A DNA stretch of 5,313 bases from positions 1-5,313 of the forward strand of contig DATFDL010000107.1 in NCBI GenBank assembly GCA_035252155.1, read 5' to 3'. The notes beneath the pieces are model-generated. The model saw only the letters and a program-made list of their open reading frames with translations, was not told the origin of the DNA and ran no database searches. A program made the translations under genes and the position numbers. The DNA comes from JAICLL01 sp035252155 (GTDB taxonomy: Bacteria > Planctomycetota > Planctomycetia > Pirellulales > JAICIG01). Within the stretch, counting starts at the first letter, position 1. Each line of letters starts with the position of its first letter. Shown one piece after another: positions 1 through 5,313 of the stretch.

Positions 1-83
1 AGAGCGGATCTGTTTGAAGGGCGCCGGCCCTCAACGTCGAATCGTTTGGAATCGCAGCCGCGTCGCCTCCCTCAGAGGTGGTA

Positions 84-107
84 CGATGCGCAACGCGTTG
101 CGCGTCG
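84..107. repeat. Near-perfect 24 bp palindrome with perfect 16 bp core
   Basis: The core GCGCAACGCGTTGCGC (88-103) equals its own reverse complement. Outside it the symmetry continues to 84 and 107 with one mismatched pair (T87/G104). As RNA it could fold into a long stem with a CGCG tetraloop. No T-run follows on either strand, so it is not a classic intrinsic terminator. It could be a regulator-binding dyad, an RNA-stabilising hairpin or a Rho-independent-like end lacking a U-tract. Confidence 0.65.
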
Positions 108-108
108 C

Positions 109-128
109 GCCGCGGCATATGCCGTGGC
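109..128. repeat. Second 20 bp palindrome, adjacent to the first
   Basis: GCCGCGGCATATGCCGTGGC is symmetric about the central CAT/ATG with a single mismatched pair (G112/T125, a G-U wobble in plus-strand RNA). It begins one base after the first palindrome, so the two form a double dyad downstream of the toroid gene. No U-tract follows on either strand. Confidence 0.6.
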
Positions 129-167
129 ACGCTCCTCGCACCTTCTCTTGCGTCAAAACGGACGTTG

Positions 168-184
168 CTTTCGCGGAGCGAAAG
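168..184 (-). terminator. Weak hairpin just downstream of the toroid gene
   Basis: CTTTCGC (168-174) and GCGAAAG (178-184) form a perfect 7 bp stem with a 3-base loop, 11 bases after the TAG at 196. This is a reasonable place for the operon's transcript end. The following transcript sequence has only a short T4 some bases later, so an intrinsic terminator is not well supported. It may act with the two larger palindromes further downstream. Confidence 0.3.
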
Positions 185-195
185 ACGACAAAAGA

Positions 196-2289
196 CTACC
201 GATTGCCGTAGAGCGGCAAGAAGCGGTAATAGACTTCGAGGCAGAGCGCGCCCAGCGCGGTGGTGTAAACGCGGCCGCCGTGACTTCCCCAGACTTCATC
301 GGGATCCCAACTGCCGGCTAGATCGGCGTCGGTGCGCTGGCTGGTAATCAGCGTCGGCTCGAGCGCGTCTTTCCACTGCTGCCAATACTTGCCTTGTAAT
401 TGAAACATGCCCAGCGTGGCGTAGTACCAATAATAGAAATTCGTGCGGGCGGCGCCGGGCAGCTCGCCGAGCACGAAATCGCCCGCCCTGTTACCGTCGG
501 GGTTGTTGCGCCCCATACCGAGAAACTGCCGGCAGACCAAGGCCTCGGCCGTCATGCTGCGCGTATACCGCTCGCTCGCCAGCGGGCGATACTTGGCCAG
601 GCCCTCGGACGAGACATTGGCCAGAAACCGCAGCATGCCCTGCCGCGATTTATCGGGGATCGGGAAGCCAGCCAATTCGGCGCTCTTCAGCGCCATAAGC
701 TGCCAGCCCAGTTGGCTGGTGTCGCACAGGGTGTCGCCCGGCTCATAGCGCCAGCCGCCGGCGGTGGCGTTCTGCGCCGAAAGCGTATATCCAATGGCCT
801 TTCGCACCGGTTCGAGCAGCCGCTCGTCCTGCGTCATCGCAAACGCCTCGCTCAAAGCCAAGGCCGCCATACCGTGGCAATACATCTTCGCAAAGCGGTC
901 GGCGTTGCCGCTCAAATTGCCGTCGCTTTTTTGAATGCTGATTAAATACGACAGCCCGCGATCGACGGTTTCGATGTAATCGCCCTCGATGTGCGTTTGG
1001 CCATTGCCGAGAAACGCCAACAGCGCGAGTCCCGTGACGCCGGTGTCGGCCTCGATGCCGATGATTCCGAGCTTGTCGTTGCCCACGACGCGCTCCTTGC
1101 CCGCCCCATGTTGGCTGGCGTCCCAGCGGCCATCGTCGGCCTGGTGACCCGCCAACCAAGCCAAGGCCGCTTTGACCGCCGCTTCGGTGTCGGGCGAGCC
1201 GCCGTGCGAGGCGATAATCTCGGCCTTGTGCGGCGCGCGGCGGTGCTGATAGACCCGCGGTAGCTCGGCGGCCGGTTCTCCAGGCCTGACCTTGCGGGGA
1301 GCAAGCAACGGATTGCCGTCCGCATCGGTGCGGCCAATCGACGTGCCGGCTGCCTGCTGGTCCGACGCCGCGCCGCGGCGACGTATCATCGCGGCCACGT
1401 CAGAATCGTCGTCGGTGCGCGTCAGGCGGCCCCCGCGAGTTGGGCCGGGTGAATCAGCGCCGACGTTCTCCGGCGCCAGCGGACTTTCCGAACGCGGACG
1501 AGCGTCGACGCTGGGCGAGGTCATCCGTGTCGAAGGCGCGGTCGTCGAGCGATCGGTCATGCGTGGCAACTCGGCAACGTCGCGCAGCTCGCCGGGCAAC
1601 TGCGGCCGCGAGGTGTCGGGCCGCGCCGGGCCGGGAGTCTGCGTTAGGGCCTGAGCCCGTTGCGGCGCCGTGCGTTCTTCGAGCAGCGGGTTTGCGACAT
1701 CTCGCCGGCTGGCCGCCGGCGCTTCGATCTCTTCCGAAGTGGCCGCTTCGCCGCGATCGGCCAGCGACGCGCTTTCCACGTCGACTTCGGCCCGGGGCTG
1801 CTCGACCTCGCTATCCGGCAGCTTTTCCACGGGCAACTCGGTGGGCAACAGCGGCGAGACCGCCTCAGCCTGGCGTTGGGGCTCGTCGTCCGCCATGGCT
1901 GGCGGGCGATCGAGCGCCACTTGCTCCGCCGCCGGAACGTCGTCGGCAAAACGCTCCCACGGTTGTGGTGCGACGGCACTGTGGGCCGCGTCATGATCGG
2001 CCGGCGAGACAGACTCTCCGATCGGCTCCTCAACCAGCGTTGTCCGCACCAACTGCTCGTGCGGCGTGGCGGCCACGATCTCCACCGTCGTGGCGTAAGT
2101 GGCCAGCAACAGGTGGGTGATCAGCGACAATACCACGCACTTTTTGAGCGGCTGAGACTGCCCCCACCGCGTAACCATCATCAACAGCAACGCCACCGTA
2201 ATGCAGACCAGCCCCAGCCACACGATGCCCAGAATCAAATGCGGGCCGGTGAGAAAGTCGAGCGCGCGATCGAGCCGTGTCGTGCCCAT
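196..2289 (-). CDS. Two-TM protein: TonB-like anchor, disordered linker, prenyltransferase/squalene-oxidase-repeat toroid
   Basis: This 697-residue protein is complete. TM1 lies at about 17-40 and TM2 at about 51-72. The short loop between them is basic (Arg41, Lys49, Lys50) and the segment after TM2 is acidic, predicting N-out and C-out with the linker in the periplasm. TM2 holds Ser55 and His59 in an S-x3-H spacing, as in the TonB helix. Residues 76-360 are low-complexity and rich in Pro, Glu, Ala, Arg and Ser, presumably disordered. Residues about 365-697 form an alpha/alpha-toroid of the terpene-cyclase/prenyltransferase fold. Supporting motifs are AWLAGHQADDGRW (377-389), MYCHGMAALALSEAFAMT (469-486), the QW-like AGGWRYEPGD (510-519), DTSQLGWQLMALKSAELAG (523-541), the aromatic NFYYWYYATLGMFQ (617-630) and GGRVYTTALGALCLEVYYR (671-689). 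No catalytic DxDD motif is visible, so enzyme activity is doubtful. It starts four bases after exbD and is probably translationally coupled. The fold is confident; the motor-partner role is inferred. Confidence 0.88.
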   Translation of the reverse strand: MGTTRLDRALDFLTGPHLILGIVWLGLVCITVALLLMMVTRWGQSQPLKKCVVLSLITHLLLATYATTVEIVAATPHEQLVRTTLVEEPIGESVSPADHDAAHSAVAPQPWERFADDVPAAEQVALDRPPAMADDEPQRQAEAVSPLLPTELPVEKLPDSEVEQPRAEVDVESASLADRGEAATSEEIEAPAASRRDVANPLLEERTAPQRAQALTQTPGPARPDTSRPQLPGELRDVAELPRMTDRSTTAPSTRMTSPSVDARPRSESPLAPENVGADSPGPTRGGRLTRTDDDSDVAAMIRRRGAASDQQAAGTSIGRTDADGNPLLAPRKVRPGEPAAELPRVYQHRRAPHKAEIIASHGGSPDTEAAVKAALAWLAGHQADDGRWDASQHGAGKERVVGNDKLGIIGIEADTGVTGLALLAFLGNGQTHIEGDYIETVDRGLSYLISIQKSDGNLSGNADRFAKMYCHGMAALALSEAFAMTQDERLLEPVRKAIGYTLSAQNATAGGWRYEPGDTLCDTSQLGWQLMALKSAELAGFPIPDKSRQGMLRFLANVSSEGLAKYRPLASERYTRSMTAEALVCRQFLGMGRNNPDGNRAGDFVLGELPGAARTNFYYWYYATLGMFQLQGKYWQQWKDALEPTLITSQRTDADLAGSWDPDEVWGSHGGRVYTTALGALCLEVYYRFLPLYGNR

Positions 2290-2293
2290 GTGC

Positions 2294-2300
2294 TTACCTC
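2294..2300 (-). promoter_or_regulatory. Ribosome-binding site overlapping the exbD stop codon
   Basis: On the coding strand the sequence GAGGTAA combines a Shine-Dalgarno GAGG (2300-2297) with the exbD stop TAA (2296-2294). Seven bases separate GAGG from the ATG at 2289. Ribosomes finishing exbD would sit on this site, so the toroid gene is probably translated in step with exbD. The site also fixes the start codon of the 697-residue protein. Confidence 0.75.
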
Positions 2301-2719
2301 GCCGGCGGGTTCCACAACCTGACGGAAATGCTCAACTCAGAAATGCCCGCCTGCTTGCAGGCGTTCAGCACCTCGGCCACGCGCTGATAGCGGGTCGCGC
2401 CGTCGCCCCGCACTAGCACGCCCAGGGCGGGATACTGGCGGCGAGCGGCGGCCAAGCGGCGGCCCAATTCGTCGAGGTTGCTCACCACTTGCCGATCCAT
2501 CTCGATGACGCCGTCATGATAAATGTTGATCGTCTTGTTTTCCGGAGCGGCGGTCAGCGCGCCCTTGTCGCTCACTTCGGGCACCCGCAGCCCGATTTGA
2601 CGTTCTAGCTCGGTGAACTTGCTGACCGTCATAAAGAACAGGATCAAGCAGAACAGCACGTCGACCATCGACGTCAGATTCAGCGTCGGCGCTTCATCGC
2701 GAGAAGTTTTGAGCGGCAT
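2294..2719 (-). CDS. exbD: ExbD/TolR-family motor subunit
   Basis: This is a 141-residue protein of normal family length. It has a short cytoplasmic N-terminus (MPLKTSRDEAPTLNLTSMVD), one membrane helix at about 19-37 and a periplasmic domain at 38-141. Asp20 at the start of the helix, within the T-S-M-V-D-V-L-F motif, matches the essential protonatable Asp of ExbD (Asp25) and TolR (Asp23). The C-terminal half shows the family pattern of strand, helix and strand: INIYHDGVIEMD, a helix with LGRRL, VLVRGDG, and a helix ending in NACKQAGISELSIS. It is the expected partner of the ExbB homologue encoded 29 bases upstream. No well-placed Shine-Dalgarno site precedes the ATG; the region is a heptamer repeat. 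No other usable start codon lies nearby in frame, so the ATG stands on conservation of the N-terminal motif. The stop codon overlaps the ribosome-binding site of the next gene. Confidence 0.93.
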   Translation of the reverse strand: MPLKTSRDEAPTLNLTSMVDVLFCLILFFMTVSKFTELERQIGLRVPEVSDKGALTAAPENKTINIYHDGVIEMDRQVVSNLDELGRRLAAARRQYPALGVLVRGDGATRYQRVAEVLNACKQAGISELSISVRLWNPPAR

Positions 2720-2726
2720 GTTCCGA

Positions 2727-2747
2727 ATGCGGAGTGCGGAGTGCGGA
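2727..2747. repeat. Heptamer tandem repeat filling the exbB-exbD gap
   Basis: On the coding strand, TCCGCAC occurs twice and is followed by TCCGCAT (2747-2727), then a diverged TCGGAAC running to the exbD ATG. The repeat occupies nearly the whole 29-base gap. Short flanking arms TTCCG (2748-2744) and CGGAA (2725-2721) are complementary. The repeat sits where the exbD ribosome-binding site would be expected. Its function, if any, is unknown. Confidence 0.8.
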
Positions 2748-2748
2748 A

Positions 2749-3585
2749 TTACGCTGCCGAATCGCGGCGGCTGGCGCGGCTTTTGGCCGGCCCGGCTGCT
2801 TGCAACGCCTCGGCCGAAATGGCGGCCACCACCTCTTGCCCCAGTGCGTCGAGCTCAACTATCAATTGGTCGACGCGGCTGAGAAAAAACAAATAGCAGA
2901 CCAGCGCCGGAATGGCCACCGACAGTCCGCCGGCCGTGGTGATCAACGCCTCGCTGATGCCCCGCGAGAGCAGCTCGGGCCGGCCCATCGCGCCGGACGT
3001 CGATATATCGTTGAACGCCTTGATCATCCCGAACACCGTGCCGAGCAGCCCCAGAAGCGGACTGATCGTCGAGACGGCATTGAACACCCGTACGTACTTG
3101 CGCAGCCCGTTCGAGGCCCGCTCACCCGCATCGAGCACCGCCTGCTCGACTTCGACGGCGGGCCGGCCCCATTTGCGCACTGCGGCGGCGAACACGCCGG
3201 CGACCGGGCTGCCGTTGTCTTCGCACAGCGCAAGGGCCTGATCGCGGTCTAACTGCCCGTCGCTTAATTGGTGCAGAAAGCGCTTCACGAACGGGCGGGG
3301 AATCACGCGGCCGCGCCGCAGGGCGATCGCCCGCTCAAAGACGAACACCAGCGTGATGAACGAACAAAAGATAATGGGGATCATCAAGATCCCGCCGGCC
3401 TGAATGATCTGAAACAGGTTGCGCTGCGGAATCAATTCGGTGTCGGAGACCGGCGCCACATTGCCTGGGCCGGTTTCGGCGGCAGCGGCGTCGGCGTCCT
3501 CGGCCTGCGCCCAGACACACGGCGCGCCGATAGCCAACAACAGCGCAACAGAAAGTAGCCCTGATGCGAAGCGTGCGAAATTCAT
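2749..3585 (-). CDS. exbB: ExbB/TolQ/MotA-family proton-channel subunit with signal peptide
   Basis: This is a 278-residue inner-membrane motor subunit. ExbB/TolQ proteins form a pentamer around an ExbD/TolR dimer and couple proton flow to movement of a periplasmic partner. Residues 1-28 look like a cleavable signal peptide (hydrophobic core, then CVWAQA). A short acidic, Ala-rich periplasmic segment follows. TM1 lies at about 63-88, a cytoplasmic domain at 89-165, TM2 at about 166-192 and TM3 at about 213-236. The hallmark ISPLLGLLGTVFGM (174-187) and SEALITTAGGLSVAIPA (211-227) are both present. By eye, Thr183, Glu212 and Thr217 align with E. coli ExbB Thr148, Glu176 and Thr181, so the proton path looks intact. 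The ATG is supported by AGGAA seven bases upstream and by the signal peptide directly after it. The C-terminal tail is basic. TolQ and ExbB cannot be separated reliably by eye, so the symbol denotes the family only. Confidence 0.93.
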   Translation of the reverse strand: MNFARFASGLLSVALLLAIGAPCVWAQAEDADAAAAETGPGNVAPVSDTELIPQRNLFQIIQAGGILMIPIIFCSFITLVFVFERAIALRRGRVIPRPFVKRFLHQLSDGQLDRDQALALCEDNGSPVAGVFAAAVRKWGRPAVEVEQAVLDAGERASNGLRKYVRVFNAVSTISPLLGLLGTVFGMIKAFNDISTSGAMGRPELLSRGISEALITTAGGLSVAIPALVCYLFFLSRVDQLIVELDALGQEVVAAISAEALQAAGPAKSRASRRDSAA

Positions 3586-3592
3586 GAACGTG

Positions 3593-3597
3593 TTCCT
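3593..3597 (-). promoter_or_regulatory. Ribosome-binding site of the exbB homologue
   Basis: AGGAA lies seven bases before the ATG at 3585, a normal Shine-Dalgarno spacing. It supports that start, which is also favoured because a typical signal peptide begins there. Confidence 0.7.
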
Positions 3598-3604
3598 GCG
3601 GTGT

Positions 3605-3647
3605 GGCGGCTACTTTTTGGCGGCTACTTTTTGCCTGCTATTTTTTT
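3605..3647. repeat. Three near-tandem 14-15 bp units spanning and following the TPR gene's stop codon
   Basis: Two perfect adjacent copies of GGCGGCTACTTTTT (plus strand, 3605-3618 and 3619-3632) are followed by a diverged third copy, GCCTGCTATTTTTTT (3633-3647). On the coding strand each unit reads roughly A-rich, then TAG, then GC-rich. The third copy contains the real end of the TPR gene (Ala-Lys-Lys-stop). The other two fill most of the 52-base gap before exbB. This looks like slippage or duplication of the gene's own end. Each copy carries a TAG, 14 bases apart, so the stops fall in all three frames. Confidence 0.8.
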
Positions 3648-5313
3648 GCTGCGGCCCGCGATTGGGCGGTCTTCAGCCGCTCGGAGGCGTCTTTGGCAAA
3701 CTCCGTCTGCGAATAATCTTTCAGCAGCCGGGCGTAGAGTTCCACCGCCGGCTGCCATTCTCCCAGACGTTCGTGGCATTTGCCGGCCTGCAACAGCGCC
3801 GCCGCTTGCCAGGTCGGAAAGTCGTAAAGAATTTCGACCCGCAGATACTCTTGCAGCGCCGACTCGTAGTCCTCCTGATGAAAATACGTCTCGCCGATCA
3901 TCCATTGGGCCTTGGCGGCGGTCTCGGTCTTAGCGCCCGCTTCACTGCGCGTGACGCGCCGATAGTCCGATCGCGCGTCGTCAAAGTTTCCCAGGGCCGC
4001 CTGACAGCGCCCCATCAGATAATCGACCTCATACTGTTGGTCAAAATCGGGATAATCGGTCTCGATTTGTGAAGCAATCTCCAGGGCGTCGTGCCACTCT
4101 TTCTTCTGCGCAAGGATTTGCGCCTGCCGCAAGGGGATCATGGGCAGCCAGTTGGCCTGACGCCCCCGCATCTCTTCCGCCAATTGCCGCAACCGCTCGC
4201 CAGCCGCCTTGTAGTCGGCCTGCCGATAGGCCGCCTCTGCCAGCCAGAATCCGGCCAGCGGCGCCAGCTCGCTGTCAGGGAACTCGGTAAGCAATCGCTT
4301 TAGCGGAGCGGAAACGGCCGACCAGGCTTCGCGACCCGCCGCGATCTGTGCTTGCAAATAAAGCGCGTGCGGCACGATGTTCGGCGAGGGCTCGCCCGCC
4401 AGCAGTTCGTCCAATAGCTTTTCCGCACGGTCGTAATCGCCCGACTTATATGCCCGCTCGGCTAGTCGATAGACGGCGTCGGCCCACAGCCGGCCGCGGG
4501 GCTTGGCTTGCCGCAGCCGCTCGAACAAGGCGTCGGCCTCGTCATTGCGGTCCAGCCCGCGCAACACCCATGCCGACTCATAAATTGCCGCTTCGCGCTC
4601 CGGCAACTCGGGAAATTCCTGCAACAGCCGCTGATAAAGCTCGGCCGCCGGCTCAAGCTGCCCCAGCCGCTCGTGCAGCCGCGCCGCCGACAGCAGCGCC
4701 TGCGGCACTTGGTTGCTCGAAGCATGCTGGACGATCACGCGCTGGTACATCGCCAGCGCCCGCTCGGGCTTTTCGAGTTGCTCCCAGATTTGTCCGCACG
4801 TCTGCGCCGCCTCGGCCGCCAAGGGATCGCTGCCAAAATCCTTCAACAGCCGCTCATAGGTCGCCGCCGCTTCGGGCAACTGCTTGAGTTTGTATTGGCT
4901 CCAGCCCAGGCCCGACAGTCCACGTGCGGTGTACGGCGACGATCGGCCTGCCAACTTGCCGAACAATTCGGCCGACCAGGCGAAATCGTTTTCGGCCACC
5001 GCCGCCTCGGCCAGGGCCAGCGTGGCGGCTGGCACGATTTCGGCTTCTTGCGATTGCTTGGCCAACTCGGCATAGACCGCCTTGGCACGATCGAGCTGCC
5101 CGCCGCGTGCCAGGCATACCGCCAATTCGGCCTTGGCCCAGACCACGGTGTCGCGGTCAGGCTGGCCCGACAGCAGCGTCTTTAGCACGGCCGACGCGTC
5201 GGCAAACCGTTCGAGTCCCATCAGCGCCATCGCCTGGGCACGGAGCACGTCGAGCCGCAGTTCGCCAAGTTCGTCGTCGGGCTGGTCCTGATCCGACTCT
5301 GCCGGCTGCCGCA
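3638..5313 (-). CDS. TPR-repeat protein, 5'-truncated by the window edge
   Basis: The reading frame is open to the right edge, so this is the last 557 codons of a longer gene ending in TAG. The GTG at 5248 is probably an internal Val, because the acidic stretch before it (rich in Asp, Glu and Gln) continues in frame to the edge. The visible protein is almost entirely helical tetratricopeptide-type repeats, with recurring patterns such as A-x-LYxRLLxEFP, HERLG and GDYDRAEKLLDELL. It ends in a short Ala/Lys tail. No membrane helix is seen, and the N-terminus that would carry any export signal is missing. TPR arrays bind proteins or peptides. Together with the exbB/exbD genes just downstream, this recalls CpoB (YbgF), the periplasmic TPR protein encoded with TolQRAB-Pal, but length and repeat number differ and no orthology is claimed. 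The next gene begins 52 bases downstream in the same direction, which suggests an operon. The family call is firm; the specific role is not known. Confidence 0.9.
   Translation of the reverse strand, partial: RQPAESDQDQPDDELGELRLDVLRAQAMALMGLERFADASAVLKTLLSGQPDRDTVVWAKAELAVCLARGGQLDRAKAVYAELAKQSQEAEIVPAATLALAEAAVAENDFAWSAELFGKLAGRSSPYTARGLSGLGWSQYKLKQLPEAAATYERLLKDFGSDPLAAEAAQTCGQIWEQLEKPERALAMYQRVIVQHASSNQVPQALLSAARLHERLGQLEPAAELYQRLLQEFPELPEREAAIYESAWVLRGLDRNDEADALFERLRQAKPRGRLWADAVYRLAERAYKSGDYDRAEKLLDELLAGEPSPNIVPHALYLQAQIAAGREAWSAVSAPLKRLLTEFPDSELAPLAGFWLAEAAYRQADYKAAGERLRQLAEEMRGRQANWLPMIPLRQAQILAQKKEWHDALEIASQIETDYPDFDQQYEVDYLMGRCQAALGNFDDARSDYRRVTRSEAGAKTETAAKAQWMIGETYFHQEDYESALQEYLRVEILYDFPTWQAAALLQAGKCHERLGEWQPAVELYARLLKDYSQTEFAKDASERLKTAQSRAAAKK

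Noticed and set aside
1..195. tRNA, small RNA or CRISPR array in the non-coding end
   Set aside because: The palindromes do not form a cloverleaf, there are no regularly spaced direct repeats, and no recognised RNA motif was found.
1..321. Plus-strand frame open from the left edge to 321, overlapping the end of the toroid gene
   Set aside because: It runs antisense over about 125 bases coding for the conserved C-terminus of the toroid protein. The translation is Arg-rich and resembles no family.
196..600. TonB or TolA C-terminal domain at the end of the 697-residue protein
   Set aside because: The C-terminus is clearly toroid (aromatic WYYA and VYTTALGALCLEVYYR helices). No TonB-type beta-alpha-beta domain or YP motif is seen.
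715..735. Catalytic DxDD motif of squalene-hopene cyclase
   Set aside because: The sequence is GDTLCDTS, with Asp519 and Asp523 spaced unlike D-x-D-D. No cyclase activity is claimed.
1440..2322. Plus-strand open frames of about 220 codons opposite the linker of the toroid protein
   Set aside because: They are antisense shadows in GC-rich DNA. Their translations are Arg/Pro/Ala-rich without domain signatures, while the minus frame gives coherent membrane, linker and toroid segments.
3586..3637. Internal promoter ahead of exbB
   Set aside because: The gap is only 52 bases, mostly tandem repeat, and shows no paired -35/-10 elements.
4508..5185. Plus-strand 225-codon open frame opposite the TPR gene
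   Set aside because: The opposite frame encodes clear TPR repeats. This one is a Gln/Arg/Leu-rich mirror of them.
5246..5248. GTG as the true start of the TPR protein
   Set aside because: The frame stays open upstream to the window edge, no good ribosome-binding site precedes it, and a TPR protein of this kind would be expected to have an export signal further upstream.

Overview
The window is GC-rich and holds a tightly packed set of four co-directional genes, all on the minus strand, so transcription runs from right to left. The protein families point to a planctomycete (Planctomycetota, perhaps Pirellulales). The main reasons are an ExbB homologue with its own signal peptide, and a two-helix membrane protein with a long Pro/Glu/Ser-rich linker and a C-terminal squalene-cyclase-like toroid. 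The taxon is inferred from family resemblance and was not searched.

In transcription order, the first gene (from the right edge to 3638) is a large tetratricopeptide-repeat protein whose 5' end lies outside the window. The second (3585-2749) is an ExbB/TolQ/MotA-type motor subunit with a signal peptide. The third (2719-2294) is its ExbD/TolR partner. The fourth (2289-196) is a 697-residue protein with two N-terminal membrane helices, about 285 residues of disordered linker and an alpha/alpha-toroid domain. The gaps are 52, 29 and 4 bases. The 52-base gap contains near-tandem 14-15 base copies of the upstream gene's own stop region, and the 29-base gap is mostly a heptamer repeat. The last 195 bases (1-195) have no convincing gene but contain two adjacent near-perfect palindromes and a smaller hairpin.

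The most interesting point is that the fourth gene appears to supply the missing TonB/TolA-like partner. Its second membrane helix carries an S-x3-H pair (Ser55, His59) matching the Ser16/His20 pair of the TonB transmembrane helix. The positive-inside pattern orients this helix as in TonB, and it sits directly behind ExbB and ExbD. The cassette may therefore be a proton-motive-force motor that moves or loads a periplasmic terpene-cyclase-fold domain instead of a TonB C-terminal domain, with a TPR protein in a role loosely like CpoB/YbgF in Tol-Pal. The parts are visible in the sequence. The joint mechanism is inference.
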